In this document: in pieces, positions 46,666-57,819 of the stretch
Position numbering within the stretch: the stretch's first letter is position 1
How the letters are laid out: every line of letters starts with the position of its first letter
NCBI RefSeq assembly: GCF_008831285.2
Contig: NC_045144.1
Location: 806,001 to 870,000 of the forward strand
Direction: 5' to 3'
DNA length: 64,000 bases
From: Nymphaea colorata
Taxonomy: Eukaryota > Streptophyta > Magnoliopsida > Nymphaeales > Nymphaeaceae
Translations under genes and position numbers: made by a program
The notes under the pieces: generated by a model
The model's input: only the letters and a program-made list of their open reading frames with translations
What the model was told of the DNA's origin: nothing
Database searches by the model: none

Positions 46666-49600
46666 GTGAGACACATTACATTAAATATAAGTGAGCAAAT
46701 TAATTACTTGAATCTCATTCATTTTCTTTTGAATTTGTGATTTCTATCTACTAAATCATTCAATATGGATGTAACAACAAGTTAAGCACATTCAATTAAA
46801 TATGGGTGATCAAAAGAATTCCTTAAATCTCACTCGTATTGATACAAACTTGTGATTTCATCTCTTAAATCGTTCACTATGGACGTAACAAGAATTTAAA
46901 CTTTTGCATTAGATGCAAGGGATCAATTAAATGCAATGGTCCCATTTGTATCCATATAAACTAGTGATTTTATTCATTTAAATCATTCATTATAGACAGA
47001 CATTGTAACAAACAAGATATATTTGATTAACTATAAAGGATCATATTAACGAGTTGAATCTCATTGATTTTCATACATACATGTGATTTCAATCCACTAA
47101 ATCATTTAATATGTATTAATAAAATGTTGTACTCACTTAATTTAATATGTGTGATCAAATAAATCAATTAAATCCCACTATTATTGACACAAACTTGTGA
47201 CTTCTTTTCCTTAGATCATTCATCGTAGATGTGACAACAAGTTCAACTGATTGGGTTAACTGCAAGGGGTGTAACTAAGGTAATGATCCCATTTACATAC
47301 ACATGAACTGGTGATTTCAATCATTAAAATCATTCCTTATACATGTAATAACAAGGAGTGAGCAAATCAATCAGTTGAATCTCATTCATTTTCTTTTAAT
47401 CTTGTGATTTCAATTCACTATATCATTTAATATGGATGTAATAACAAGTTAAGTACATTGAATTAAATATGTGTGATTAAAAGAATCACTTAAATTCCAT
47501 TGGAAATGATATCAACCTGTGATTTTCATTCCTTAAATCGTTCACTATAGATGTAACAAGAAGTTAAACTCGTTGGATTATTTAAAAGAGATCAAACAAA
47601 TTGTGATTTCAATCATTTAAATCATTCATTATCAATGTAACAACAAGTGAGACACATTAGATTAAATATAAGTAAGCAAATGAATCACTTGATTGTCATT
47701 CATTTTCTTTCAAGCTTGTGATTTCAGTATACTAAATGATTCAATATGGATGTAACAACAAGTTAGGCACATTCAATTAAATATGTGTCATCAAAAGCAT
47801 CACTGAAACCAACTCGCATTGATAGGAACTTGTGATTTCATCTCTTAAATTGTTCCCTATGTATGTAACAAGAAATTAAGCTCATTGCATTAGATACAAG
47901 GGATTAAACAAATGCATTGGTCTCATTTCTATCCATATAAACTAGAGATTTTAATCATTTTAATCATTCATTATAGACATTGTAACAAGCGAAACATATT
48001 AAATTAACTATAAAGGATCATATGAACGAATTGAATCTGATTGATTTTCATACAAACATGTGATTTCAATCCACTAAATCATTGAATGTGAAAGAAACAA
48101 CAAGTTAACCACATTCAAAAAAATATGTGTGATCAAATGAATCAATTAAATCTCTCTCATATTGTTACGAACTTGTGATTTCAATGTCTTAGATCGTTCA
48201 TTAGAAATATAAATACATGTTCAACTTATTGGATTAACTACAAGGGATAAAACTAATGCATAGATCCAATTTGTATCTATATGAACTTGTGATTGCAATC
48301 ATTTAAATCATTCGTTATATATGTAATAACAAGTGAAACAGATTATGTTTACTGTGATTGAGCAAATGAATCACTTGAATCTCGTTCTTTTTCATTTAAA
48401 CTTGCGATTTCAATCCATTAAATCATTCAATATGAATTAACAACATGTTAAGCATATTCAATTTAATATGCGTGATCAAATGAATCAATTAAATCCCACT
48501 ATTATTCATACGAACTTGTAATTTCTTTCCTTTAAATCATTCATTATAGATGCAACAACAAGTTCAACTGATTGGATTAACTACACGTTTCTAACTAACA
48601 CATATATGAACTTGCGATTTCAATTATTTAAATAATTCATTATAGATGTAATAACAAGTGAGACACATTACATTAAACATAAGTGAGCAAATGAATTACT
48701 TGAATCTCATTCATTTTCTTTTGAATTTGTGATTTCTATCTACTAAATCATTCAATATGGATGTAACAACAAGTCAAGCACATTCAATTAAGTATGGGTG
48801 ATCAAAAGAATTCCTTAAATCTCACTCGTATTGATACAAACTTGTGATTTCATCTCTTAAATCGTTCACTATGGACGTAACAAGAATTTAAACTTTTGCA
48901 TTAGATGCAAATGATCAAATAAATGCATTGGTCCCATTTGTATCCATATAAACTAGTGATTTTATTTATTTAAATCATTCATTATAGACATTGTAACAAA
49001 CAAGATAGATTAGATTAACTATAAAGGATCATATTAACGAGTTGAATCTCATTGATTTTCATACAAACTTGTGATTTCAATCCACTAAATCATTTAATAT
49101 GTATTAATAAAATGTTATACTCATTAATTTAATATGTGTGACCAAATAAATCAATTAAATCCCACTATTATTGACACAAGCTTGTGATTTCTTTTCCTTA
49201 GATCATTCATCATATATGTAACAAAAAGTTCAACTGATTGGATTAACTACAGGGGGTGTAACTAAGGTAATGATCCCATTTACATACATATGAACTGGTG
49301 ATTTCAATCATTAAAATCATTCATTATACCTGTAATAACAAGGAGTGAGCAAATCAATCAGTTGAATCTCATTCATTTTCTTTTAATCTTGTGATTTCAA
49401 TTCACTATATCATTTATTATGGATGTAATAACAAGTTAAGTACATGGAATTAAATATGTGTGATTAAAAGAATCACTTAAATTCCACTCGTAATGATATC
49501 AACCTATGATTTTAATTCCTTAAATCGTTCACTATAGATGTAACAAGAAGTTAAATTCGTTGGATTATTTAAAAGAGATCAAACAAATTGTGATTTCAAT

Positions 49601-49800
49601 CATTTAAATCATTCATTATCAAAGTAACAACAAGTGAGACACATTAGATTAAATATAAGTAAGCAAATGAATCACTTGATTCTCATTCATTTTCTTTCAA
49701 GCTTGTGATTTCAGTATACTAAATGATTCAATATGGATGTAATAACAAGTGAGACACATTACATTAAATATAAGTGAGCAAATGAATTACTTGAATCTCA
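46666..49800 (+). repeat. Second, truncated copy of the satellite super-unit
   Basis: Units of 1,992 bp (46,666-48,657) and 1,091 bp (48,658-49,748), then 52 bp of a third before the array stops at 49,800. It shares the private variants of the 41,401 unit (GACAGACATT near 46,990, CTTGTGACTTC near 47,195). Confidence 0.92.
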
Positions 49801-49936
49801 TGGAATCAACCAGCTATATCCCATGACAATGATGGTGGCCAAAGTGCAGTTTCTCCTCTCCGCCGCCTGCAGACCCAAAGCCCTGATATGAGATTGAGTT
49901 GCGTGTACATCCGAACGCACAAGTATGCAGTGGAAA

Positions 49937-50141
49937 AAAGATGGGGTTTTTGATATGTTCAATTTTTTTAATAAAGAAATGTTTATTTTAGACTTTTTTG
50001 ACATTTTCATAACATTTTTTCTACTCTTTTAAAAAGTTTCTTTTTTATTATATTCAGAGAACAAAGATGGGGTTGGGCTACTTTTAAAGTTTTTTAATAA
50101 AATGATGTTTATTTTAGACTTTTGAACTCTTTCATAATATC

Positions 50142-50142
<1 letters not shown>
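49937..50142. repeat. Two-copy ~126-bp tandem repeat (diverged)
   Basis: AAAGATGGGGTT begins both copies (49,937 and 50,063). Each continues with TTTTTTAATAAA and ATGTTTATTTTAGACTTTT. Confidence 0.75.

Positions 50143-50145
<3 letters not shown>

Positions 50146-50191
<46 letters not shown>
50146..50191. repeat. (TA)n microsatellite
   Basis: About 23 TA units without interruption. Confidence 0.93.
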
Positions 50192-50193
<2 letters not shown>

Positions 50194-50282
50194 TCTTCTT
50201 TGAAGATATGTCTTTTCTATAATACCTTTTCTTGGACCTGATACTCTCCTTTCATTATGGCTGTTACATTAATACAAATATG

Positions 50283-50320
50283 TTCGTGTTGTCCCATGTC
50301 CTTCGTGTTGTCCCATGTCC
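50283..50320. repeat. Perfect 19-bp tandem duplication
   Basis: TTCGTGTTGTCCCATGTCC occurs twice back to back. Confidence 0.95.
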
Positions 50321-52770
50321 ACCTGAACTCTAAACCTGGTAATATATGTGTCATACTAATGCAAAAAATTTTTGTGCGCTGGTTATGATGAAAATAGTCA
50401 AAATTCACACCGAAAAAAAAATTGGGAAGACAAAAGTGGAAATAAAAAAAAAAAAAAACTAAAAAGTACATACCTTTTGAAAATTATTAAAATGTCCCCT
50501 TACTCTTGGGGTATGTACGTTGGGTACCCTTAACCGGGCACTCAACTCAATCTACCCAAACTCAGCTGAACGCTCTCCACTCACTGCCTCTGCATGAGCA
50601 ACTGTCACCACCCTTTCTCTCTCTCTCTCCCTCTCTCTCTCTCGCTTTCTGATTTAGCCTGATTTGTTTTTTTAATTTAAAACAGCTCTTAAGGATGGTG
50701 AAAAGATTAACAGACAATGTGGGCTATTAGAGAGAGAGACATGCATGGAATATTCTTGTGTGAGATTTCCATTGCATCTATGGGTCACATTTTTCTTTCT
50801 TTGACAAGTAGCCTAAACCATTCCATCTGGCGTTGTTAGCCGACGTGAGGTCTGTGTGCCTATTGTGATACTTATCAATCCGCCTTAGTAGTACTTTAAT
50901 TCTTCATACTCTCACATCCCGTTTTTCTCTTGTAAACGTTGGTTGGAATCAGCGGATTTGAATTGTAGGGGCTTGGCTTGGGTTGATCCAACGTGTTATA
51001 CAAATCGGCTAATAGTTATTTATTTATTTATGTTTACTTATAGGAAACTCTCTTCTTCATAAAACCACCAAAGTGGACGTACTGTACATCGTTCAACTCG
51101 AATGTTGTTCTTGCCATGCTTTGCAGACAAGAGAAATAACACACTAGAATGTGACAGCGGCCACAAGATTCAAACCTTGAATTCCTTGGATATGAACTGC
51201 CAAGAAGCCTAGTTGCCCAATGTGCCTTGAGGCAATCAGCCAATCTTTATTCAAGTGATTCGGAATGAAGCATGATTTAGCCAGTTCATCGCCAATCACC
51301 CATTTTAAAAGACGCATATGTGCTGATGGGTTTCTTTCAGTTTCCACTTGATTTTACATTTCATTCAAAGAAATTTCCACAATATTGACAAAGTAGTTCC
51401 CAGCTTGATCTCAATCTCAAACTGCGGGCCCACACGGACCATCTACAGTCCAGCATCTGCAGTTTGGCATTGTTGAGGAATCGATCAATGACATCATTGG
51501 AGTTGGTCAAAGAGGCCATCTGCAGTTTAACCCAACCTGGGGATGTCAAAGGGTTGGGTTAGGTCCGAGCAAGCTGGCTCTGACCTAAATGAATGTGGGT
51601 GAACAGGATCTGGAATAGCATTAGGCTGGACCCAGGCTTGACAAAGCCGTGCTTGGGCTGACCCAAAGCCTTTATTGGCAGTCCAAGCCTATTCTCTTTA
51701 GTTATTGGGCCAGGGCCTGACCATCAACTTCATGTTTATCTTGTACTCAACCCGATATCTATCCTAATTTGAAATTCTTCACTTTTCATTTTCTAATTTT
51801 CTGGAAACCATTGGGAATATGTCAAGAGTTTGTATGGGAGTTGACTGCTGGCATCATGCCAAAGAATGTGAAAAAAAAAAGTATAAAGGTATGTATTTGG
51901 GCCAAGTCGAGCCCCCAATACCTGACCCAGGCCAGCTATCCCAGCGAGTTTTCTTATCTGGCCAGTAGGTCAAATGGTCCCAATTGTCCATCTGGTGCCT
52001 GGCCCAGTGCTTACCCTTAGAGTCAGTCATAGTGTTTCGGCAAAATATATACAGGATTTTTGCTACGAAGTTCCCACTGACCTTGTGTGTGTGAGAGGTT
52101 TGTCATCATTGAGAACTTGCTTGTCAGCTAATTAATATTTTTGGGTGATGCATTTGAAAGAGGCCTAGCTTAAAACAGAACATGGAATCTTTTGCACCCT
52201 TTAGATATGATAAAAGTCATTTTGTGCATGAGTTTATGGTAATCTAATTAAAATATCATTAGACGCCATACAGTGGTGCTACTTAGTCTTCACCTATAAA
52301 AATTAAAACTACTTAAGATATTACTAGTACTTTTATATGGGAGAATTATAGCATGTTGAATGCCCAGTGTTGTTAGGTAATTAAAAAGTTAAAAATCTAT
52401 GGTTGAAAGCACCACAAACTGTTGTGTAAATCATGATAAACTATTATAAAAACACACTACCACAAACCATAAACCGTTGCTAATACCCCTGCAGTGTCTA
52501 TATTTTAGCAAATAATGTTTTATTTTGAGCTATATGACAATATCTAGCATCCGTCAAATTTGAATCCACACACACACACATATTCAAATTTGTCATTTCT
52601 TAGATCTTGTCTTATTACTAAAAATAAAGATCGGTCACTAAAGCATGCAGCTGTATTAGAAACAGTGTATCAAATAGTGCCTATTTATGGCACTTTTTTT
52701 AATGGTTTATGGGTTTATCAGTGACATAGTTTAAATCTATTAGTCGTCCAACATCCAAAAGATTAAAATG

Positions 52771-52771
<1 letters not shown>

Positions 52772-52801
<30 letters not shown>
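52772..52801. repeat. (TA)n microsatellite
   Basis: About 15 TA units. A short CA run lies nearby at about 52,568. Confidence 0.9.
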
Positions 52802-52806
<5 letters not shown>

Positions 52807-54900
52807 TACTTAATATATATTTATCTGTATTTATAATTATATTTATCACTAGGAAGCTTATTTTCCTAAGGAGTATGTTAACTTGTCAACCTTCTTCCTT
52901 CAACTCTTCATTGAGGTTCTTCGTTCTTGAAAATGGTAATATTAAAAAAAATATTGTTCTTACCACTTTTGTCTATATTGCTAAAAATAACGTAGACCAC
53001 AAAAGTGCATGGGAGCCCCAACCCTGTGACGTATACCTTGTCCCTTCAATGGGGGCCCGAAATGCTGCACATTCCTTGACGAGGAACTGTTCTGATGCAA
53101 TCGGGCTGGGTTTCTCCTTCCATTAATGATCAAAAGTAATATAAAGAAAAAAAAAATCAACAGAAAAAACACAATTAAGAACTGGCCTCTAACTAAGCCT
53201 CAACACTCTCTTGCTCATTCAGCAAACTTTCCATGGTCAGGGTCAGCACTTTTCAGTATTTGACTGACATGAATCAGTGACCTTCAATATCATTAATGTT
53301 GGCTTTTCTTTTGTTTTTGTTTTTTGACTTTGTCAATGACAAAGGAGTTTCCAAAGGAGATAGCCTCCAAAGAGAAGTGATCTTTAACCACGGAATACCT
53401 TCTCACTATTGAGCCTACCAACGAACCAGAGTCACTCTCTCAGTTCCTTTACACGAGAACTAAGAGCATGACAGTTTGTGATTAGAGTAACATGACAGTC
53501 TTTAGGAATCCTCTCTACAAGAACAGAGTCCATAGTTCTGATCATATTTGAGAAGAGAAACCTTTGTACCATAGTAAGCCAGCCACTTTATAAACATTTG
53601 CAACACATGTAGTGACCACTTTCAGCCCCCACTCATCTTCACTCTCACAATGCAAAAAATGACTAAAAATTATGGTTTCCAGCTAGATATTTATCGCCCG
53701 TTTTACATATTGTCCTCATTCTTGTTTATAGAATACCTCACAACATGAGTGTCAAACTTCCCTCTTAGAAATCTTAGCTAGCTTAACCACCTGTTTGTGC
53801 ACCACGTGATTTTTGAAACACCATAGCTTACAGATTGTGATATTGAAGCAGGCAAGCCAACACCATCCGAATTCTTTACATGAGAGCCTCTTCCTCCACC
53901 ACCAGCTCCAGACAGAGAAAAAGTCTGATGTATGGAATTTATCAACTCCAAACCATGCATAGATGTATTGCTAAATGTTCATAGCATTAGTATATGAGAA
54001 AAGAAAGTGAGATAGATCTTCACAAGCCCTCCATACAAATTAAACACAGAAACAATGGAAGACCTTACATGTTGAAGTTTGGCATCAGCAGGTTGACGTT
54101 AATAACTACAAACAAACACAAACCAGTTAGCTCTAGGTTACGCTTTTGCGTTCCACAATCTACTGTGCCTTGTAACTACCATTCCTTTAATTTTACATGG
54201 TTCAAAACTTGGATCCTGAGCTTTGCAGGTTTACGATTTTCTTTAGAACAAAGAAAATCTGTACTTTGCATGAACCTAAGTTGAAGGCAATCTCCAATGC
54301 ATTGCACATGTCGCCATAGATTTAGCTTAATGTGGTGCTGTATTAGCATTTACTTAACCGACTTTTGAAGGAAAGGTTCTGCTTCCCAAGCAGATCCAAT
54401 GGAATCTGCTTGAGTAAAACATCCTCTGTAGAACTTATCAAGCTCTCCATTCATCACATTTCAAGTAACAGATTTTGATCCCGCCCAAGAGAAGAAATAT
54501 TGGGAACCATTTCCACATACCAATTACTTTTCCTACTCAAATATTTCTTCATGCATAATGAATCCCATATGCCCTGGTGAAAAATTAATGTACATCTTAG
54601 AAACAACCAATTAGCTTCATTGACCCTTTTAAGTTTTCTAATGCCGAGCCCACCTTCCTATTTAGGAAAAGCCAAGACATTCGAGGCAATTAAATGAGGC
54701 TTACCCCCTGCATATGACTGTTCCTATAAAAAACTGCACATAATCTGTTCCATTTTCTTAATGACACCAAGAGGCACTTGAACACCAACATCCAGTAAAT
54801 ATGAAGTGCTTCTAATACTGATTTGATCAAGTAGATCCTACTGCATAGGAAAGTAGCATGCTTTTTCATAAACTAAGTTTACCCTGTATTTTTAAAAGAA

Positions 54901-54909
54901 TAAGAAATG
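54901..54909 (-). other. Deletion junction removing the LINE reverse transcriptase core
   Basis: On the coding strand copy 2 reads AAGTCCCATTTCTTATTC. In copy 1, AAGTCCCATTTC (about 2,566) and TTTCTTATTC (about 3,564) are about 1 kb apart, and both contain TTTC. The deletion therefore used, or kept one copy of, a 4-bp microhomology. Confidence 0.8.
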
Positions 54910-56127
54910 GGACTTAACAACGTTAAGTTTTCTTTTATAAATACGCAGTGACCAACAGCAAGGTGATCCATAATCATTCTTGTTGAGTTGTCGCGAGTAA
55001 AAAATCTTTAAAAATGAGAAGTACATGCTGAAAGAATTGTTTCCTCCTCATAAAACTCCCCATCATCTGTCTTCGTGTGCAAGAGTCTACTTTTTTTGGA
55101 CCTTTCTTGAACATAGCATGAAAACATTTGCTGTTATTATCCCCTTTTTTGAAGCCATGACACCCTTACTTTCTTTTTCTAGTACATTTCTTCATCTCAA
55201 AGTGCGTCTGCAAGAAAACATCTAATATGATTTTCATAAGTGGACCAGTTATGAGAGTCAATATCTTGGCTCTTATAAATTTCAATAAGATCCTTTCGAA
55301 GTACATTAATTATGGTGTCAACTTTCTTGGTTCTATACTTACTCCAATTACTTAGGCATGGTCGTACTCTATTCTGTTTTGTGAAAAGTTTAAGAACTGC
55401 GCATCCTCTACACTCCACTCTCCATGCACTTGTAATAATGACCTTACAACTAGGTTGACACTCTCAATAAAGGAACTATTCAAATCTTCGTCTTCTCTTG
55501 CATGCGGTTTTAAAGATATTGAATTTACATGTAAAAGAGAAGTGCTGGTCTAAAGAACTTCTTGGTTCTGCCAAAAGCTGCCCACAATTTTCAACTTTCT
55601 CAAAAATCTATCTAAGTTGCTTTGAACCAGTGCTGTCGGGATGCAGAGATTGGTTCAAGTGAATGCTCTGTTTCTGTCCACAATCTCTCTTAGTCCAACA
55701 TCTTGAATGAATCCATTGAATGCTAAACAAGCTTGTCTAGCAGAGGCAGAGCCATTTTTCAGACTTCTTATAAGCTGAATTAAAATCTTTCATTATAATA
55801 CTAACATTTGTTTATTGGCAATTATGATATTTAACATAACCAATTGGTCTTTGCGAATTCTAAAGTGAGGGTGAAGATACACACCTATTGTATCAAAGTT
55901 GAGATTGAAAGCTTTATGAATAAACAAACAATCCATCCAAAATTTATTAAATTTGCAACTAGTCAATCTAAAATCAGCCTGTCTCTAACTCTACACAATT
56001 ATGGCCCCATTAAGATTCGTATCAATATTAGATTAAAAAAAAAACTCCTCGAAGTGATTGCAAAAGGATTTGAAGTTGTCTGCATTCAACATGATATCAA
56101 AATATGAAAATGATCCCAAGTTGATGA

Positions 56128-56215
56128 GATATCACCGAGTTGCCAAAATCTTTCTACGTTGTTAGATTAGCAAGGCCTCTAACAACGTAGAAAGATTTTG
56201 GCAACTGGGTGATAT
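56128..56215. repeat. Near-perfect 38-bp inverted repeat with 11-nt loop in LINE copy 2
   Basis: The left arm 56,128-56,166 (GATATCACC ... TTGTTAGA) and right arm 56,178-56,215 (TCTAACAA ... GGTGATAT) are reverse complements with about one mismatch. The loop is TTAGCAAGGCC. Copy 1 has only one of these arms (1,301-1,340), with TTAATAGTTGGAAT in place of the other. Confidence 0.9.
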
Positions 56216-57714
56216 ATCATACTTCATTTTATGGCAATTGGCAACTCCTCTTAGGCTGCTTTTCCTACAGGAGGGCAGTCTCTTTGTTATGGAAATCCTC
56301 TGCTCCTTGGATATCCACGCCAGGATCATGTTGCACCAACTTCCTTTCTTTCAGGCCAGACCTTTATACAGCCTTAAAAAATGTTGTCCCACAACCCTTC
56401 TTCTTAAAATTGTTAACTTCTTTGGAATGGAGATCTCTTTTTTGTTCAAACTAATATTCATAGGAGAGGAAGACCTTTTATCTTTTTGTTTTCAGTCCAT
56501 TAGTACAGTCCTAGTGGAGTTCAAACAGCCAAATCCAGGAAAAAATTCCTCCTCAACTTTTGTGGCTTTCTCCTTGGTCTCATGGCAGGACTCAGCAATA
56601 GTTTTACCATGGTTAACCTTCAATGAAGATGATTCCATCACCATTTCATATGAGATAATCCCTTGAGACTCGTGACCCATAGATCATAGGTCTTCAATAG
56701 GAAGTACATCTTTTTCAAAAGGCACAAATTGATTACATTTAATATTAGATAGCTTGCATTGCTTAGAGCCTAGACTCCACCTTCTATTACCAATAATGAC
56801 TTCAGTCCATCCAGTTGAGGGTTTAGTATTCACTTTTCCCTCCCTCATTCGAGTGAGACGATCTCCTGTGGCATGTAATGAATCCCCACATAAGGTATAG
56901 AAACAAATTTTTCTTTCATCTTCCACCATTTATTCAAAAACTTTATCACCATCAAGTATACAAATCAAACGTATAAGTGAAGCCATCAGCATCTACAAAA
57001 AAACTACCCATAACCTTAACGACACCAGCTAACACCTTGCAGTTCCACATATAAAGAGGCAAGTTCGGTAGACGAATCCCTAGAGGGGTTCTCATGACAG
57101 CTTGAAGTCGAAGCGGCATTCCTGACTTCCACTTGCTAGAGACCAAAAACCTATCACGAACACGCCATTTTTTTGGTTGCATAACTTCCTCTAAATATTC
57201 CTTTGAGGAAGCCTTGATCAAAAAGAGTAATTTTGAAAGGAGTGAAAATTGTTTTCACCTGATACAAATTGTGAAAAACTTCCACCCAATCCAGACGAAA
57301 TCTTGAGCTACCGCCTAATAGAATTGCAATAGCAGTCCATCTGAAAGGTCTGACCATTTGCTTCCCCTCAATTTCACACACTGCAAGATCTGGTAATCCA
57401 AATGCCTCCTCTCACTCATTTTCGTCCACAACACCAGCACTCTTTACCACCGACACCCAAAATTGTCGCACTGATAGAACTGACTGGAATCCTTGATCAA
57501 TAGGTGACTTTCCATGAACATTTTCCTAACTCTAACCTAGGGTCCATGTTGTTCCCTTTCTCTGCTCCTTCACGTGATAACCATGTCTTCTCCGTGACCA
57601 AGAACTGTTACATGTGGAACAATCCACACACTTCTCACTTTGACCATGTGCTTCTTTTCCCCACCATTTGTATTTAAATCCACACCCTTAGTCACAACCT
57701 ACCTCATGATCTCC

Positions 57715-57724
57715 TTTATAAATA
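57715..57724 (+). promoter_or_regulatory. Possible TATA box of the aspartic protease relic
   Basis: TTTATAAATA lies about 100 bp before the first recognisable propeptide frame. This is only a sequence match, and the gene is dead. Confidence 0.3.
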
Positions 57725-57819
57725 CAAGGAGTTTTTCTTTGTAGATCTATGATTAACAGTTGCCATATCCACCTTCCTCTCCGCCTTCTTTGTAGATCTC
57801 CTCCTGTAACTTCTCCCAG

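Larger units (their letters stand above)
33226..49800. repeat. 16.6-kb AT-rich satellite array, ~110-115-bp monomer with higher-order structure
   Basis: Roughly 145 head-to-tail monomers, each carrying the word CTTGTGATTTCAAT or a variant. In the left part anchors fall at 33,420, 33,535, 33,649, 33,764 and 33,878, a spacing of about 115 bp. Three monomer types alternate. A has TCATTCATTATAGATGTAAT then AACAAGTGAAACACATT. B has CAATATGGATGTAACAACAA then GTTAAGCACATTCAATTAA. C has CGTTCACTATAGATGTAAC then AAGTTCAACTCATTGGA. No reading frame of 60 codons exists anywhere inside. The left edge is ragged; the right edge is sharp at 49,800. Chromosomal role (centromeric, pericentromeric, subtelomeric) cannot be judged from one window. 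Confidence 0.95.
49801..53574. other. Anonymous AT-rich DNA right of the satellite
   Basis: Immediately at the satellite edge, ATCCCATGACAATGATGG with CTCCTC-type words resembles text at about 61,690 and 63,357 in the duplicated repeat. Other contents are a two-copy ~126-bp repeat (from 49,937 and 50,063), a long TA tract, a 19-bp direct duplication, CT-rich tracts near 50,610, and a third partial copy of the dispersed repeat near 50,920-51,000. Also present is a GGCCCAG/CCTGACC-rich stretch at 51,540-52,020 that may be an old MITE. No gene was recognised. Confidence 0.5.
53575..57499 (-). mobile_element. Decayed LINE retrotransposon, copy 2 (inverted, RT-deleted)
   Basis: Reverse complement of copy 1: its right end (57,499) pairs with base 1 and its left end (53,575) with about 4,874. 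ORF1 is readable over 57,381-56,684 (PFRWTAIAILLGGSSRFRLD; LPLYMWNCKVLAGVVKV; CTLCGDSLHATGDRL), with at least one frame break shared with copy 1. Relative to copy 1 it lacks about 1 kb (2,566-3,563) covering the reverse transcriptase core. It also carries a snap-back palindrome where the endonuclease start should be. The zf-RVT tail is present (about 53,780-54,100). It cannot be autonomous. Confidence 0.85.

Noticed and set aside
33226-49800. CRISPR-like alternation of repeats and spacers
   Set aside because: The spacers between conserved words are themselves repeated in fixed order and the genome is a plant, so this is a satellite.
33226-49800. Centromere call for the satellite
   Set aside because: Higher-order structure is suggestive, but a 16.6-kb array without CENH3 data or genome-wide abundance cannot support it.
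51034-51549. Minus-strand frames with WATRLLGSSYPRNSRFESC and neighbours
   Set aside because: They are short and overlapping in different frames, with no splice context and no recognisable family.
53778-53960. 60-codon minus-strand frame with a Gly-rich stretch
   Set aside because: It is an alternative frame of the LINE zf-RVT tail, whose proper frame reads the WNWWW motif. The same text occurs in copy 1.
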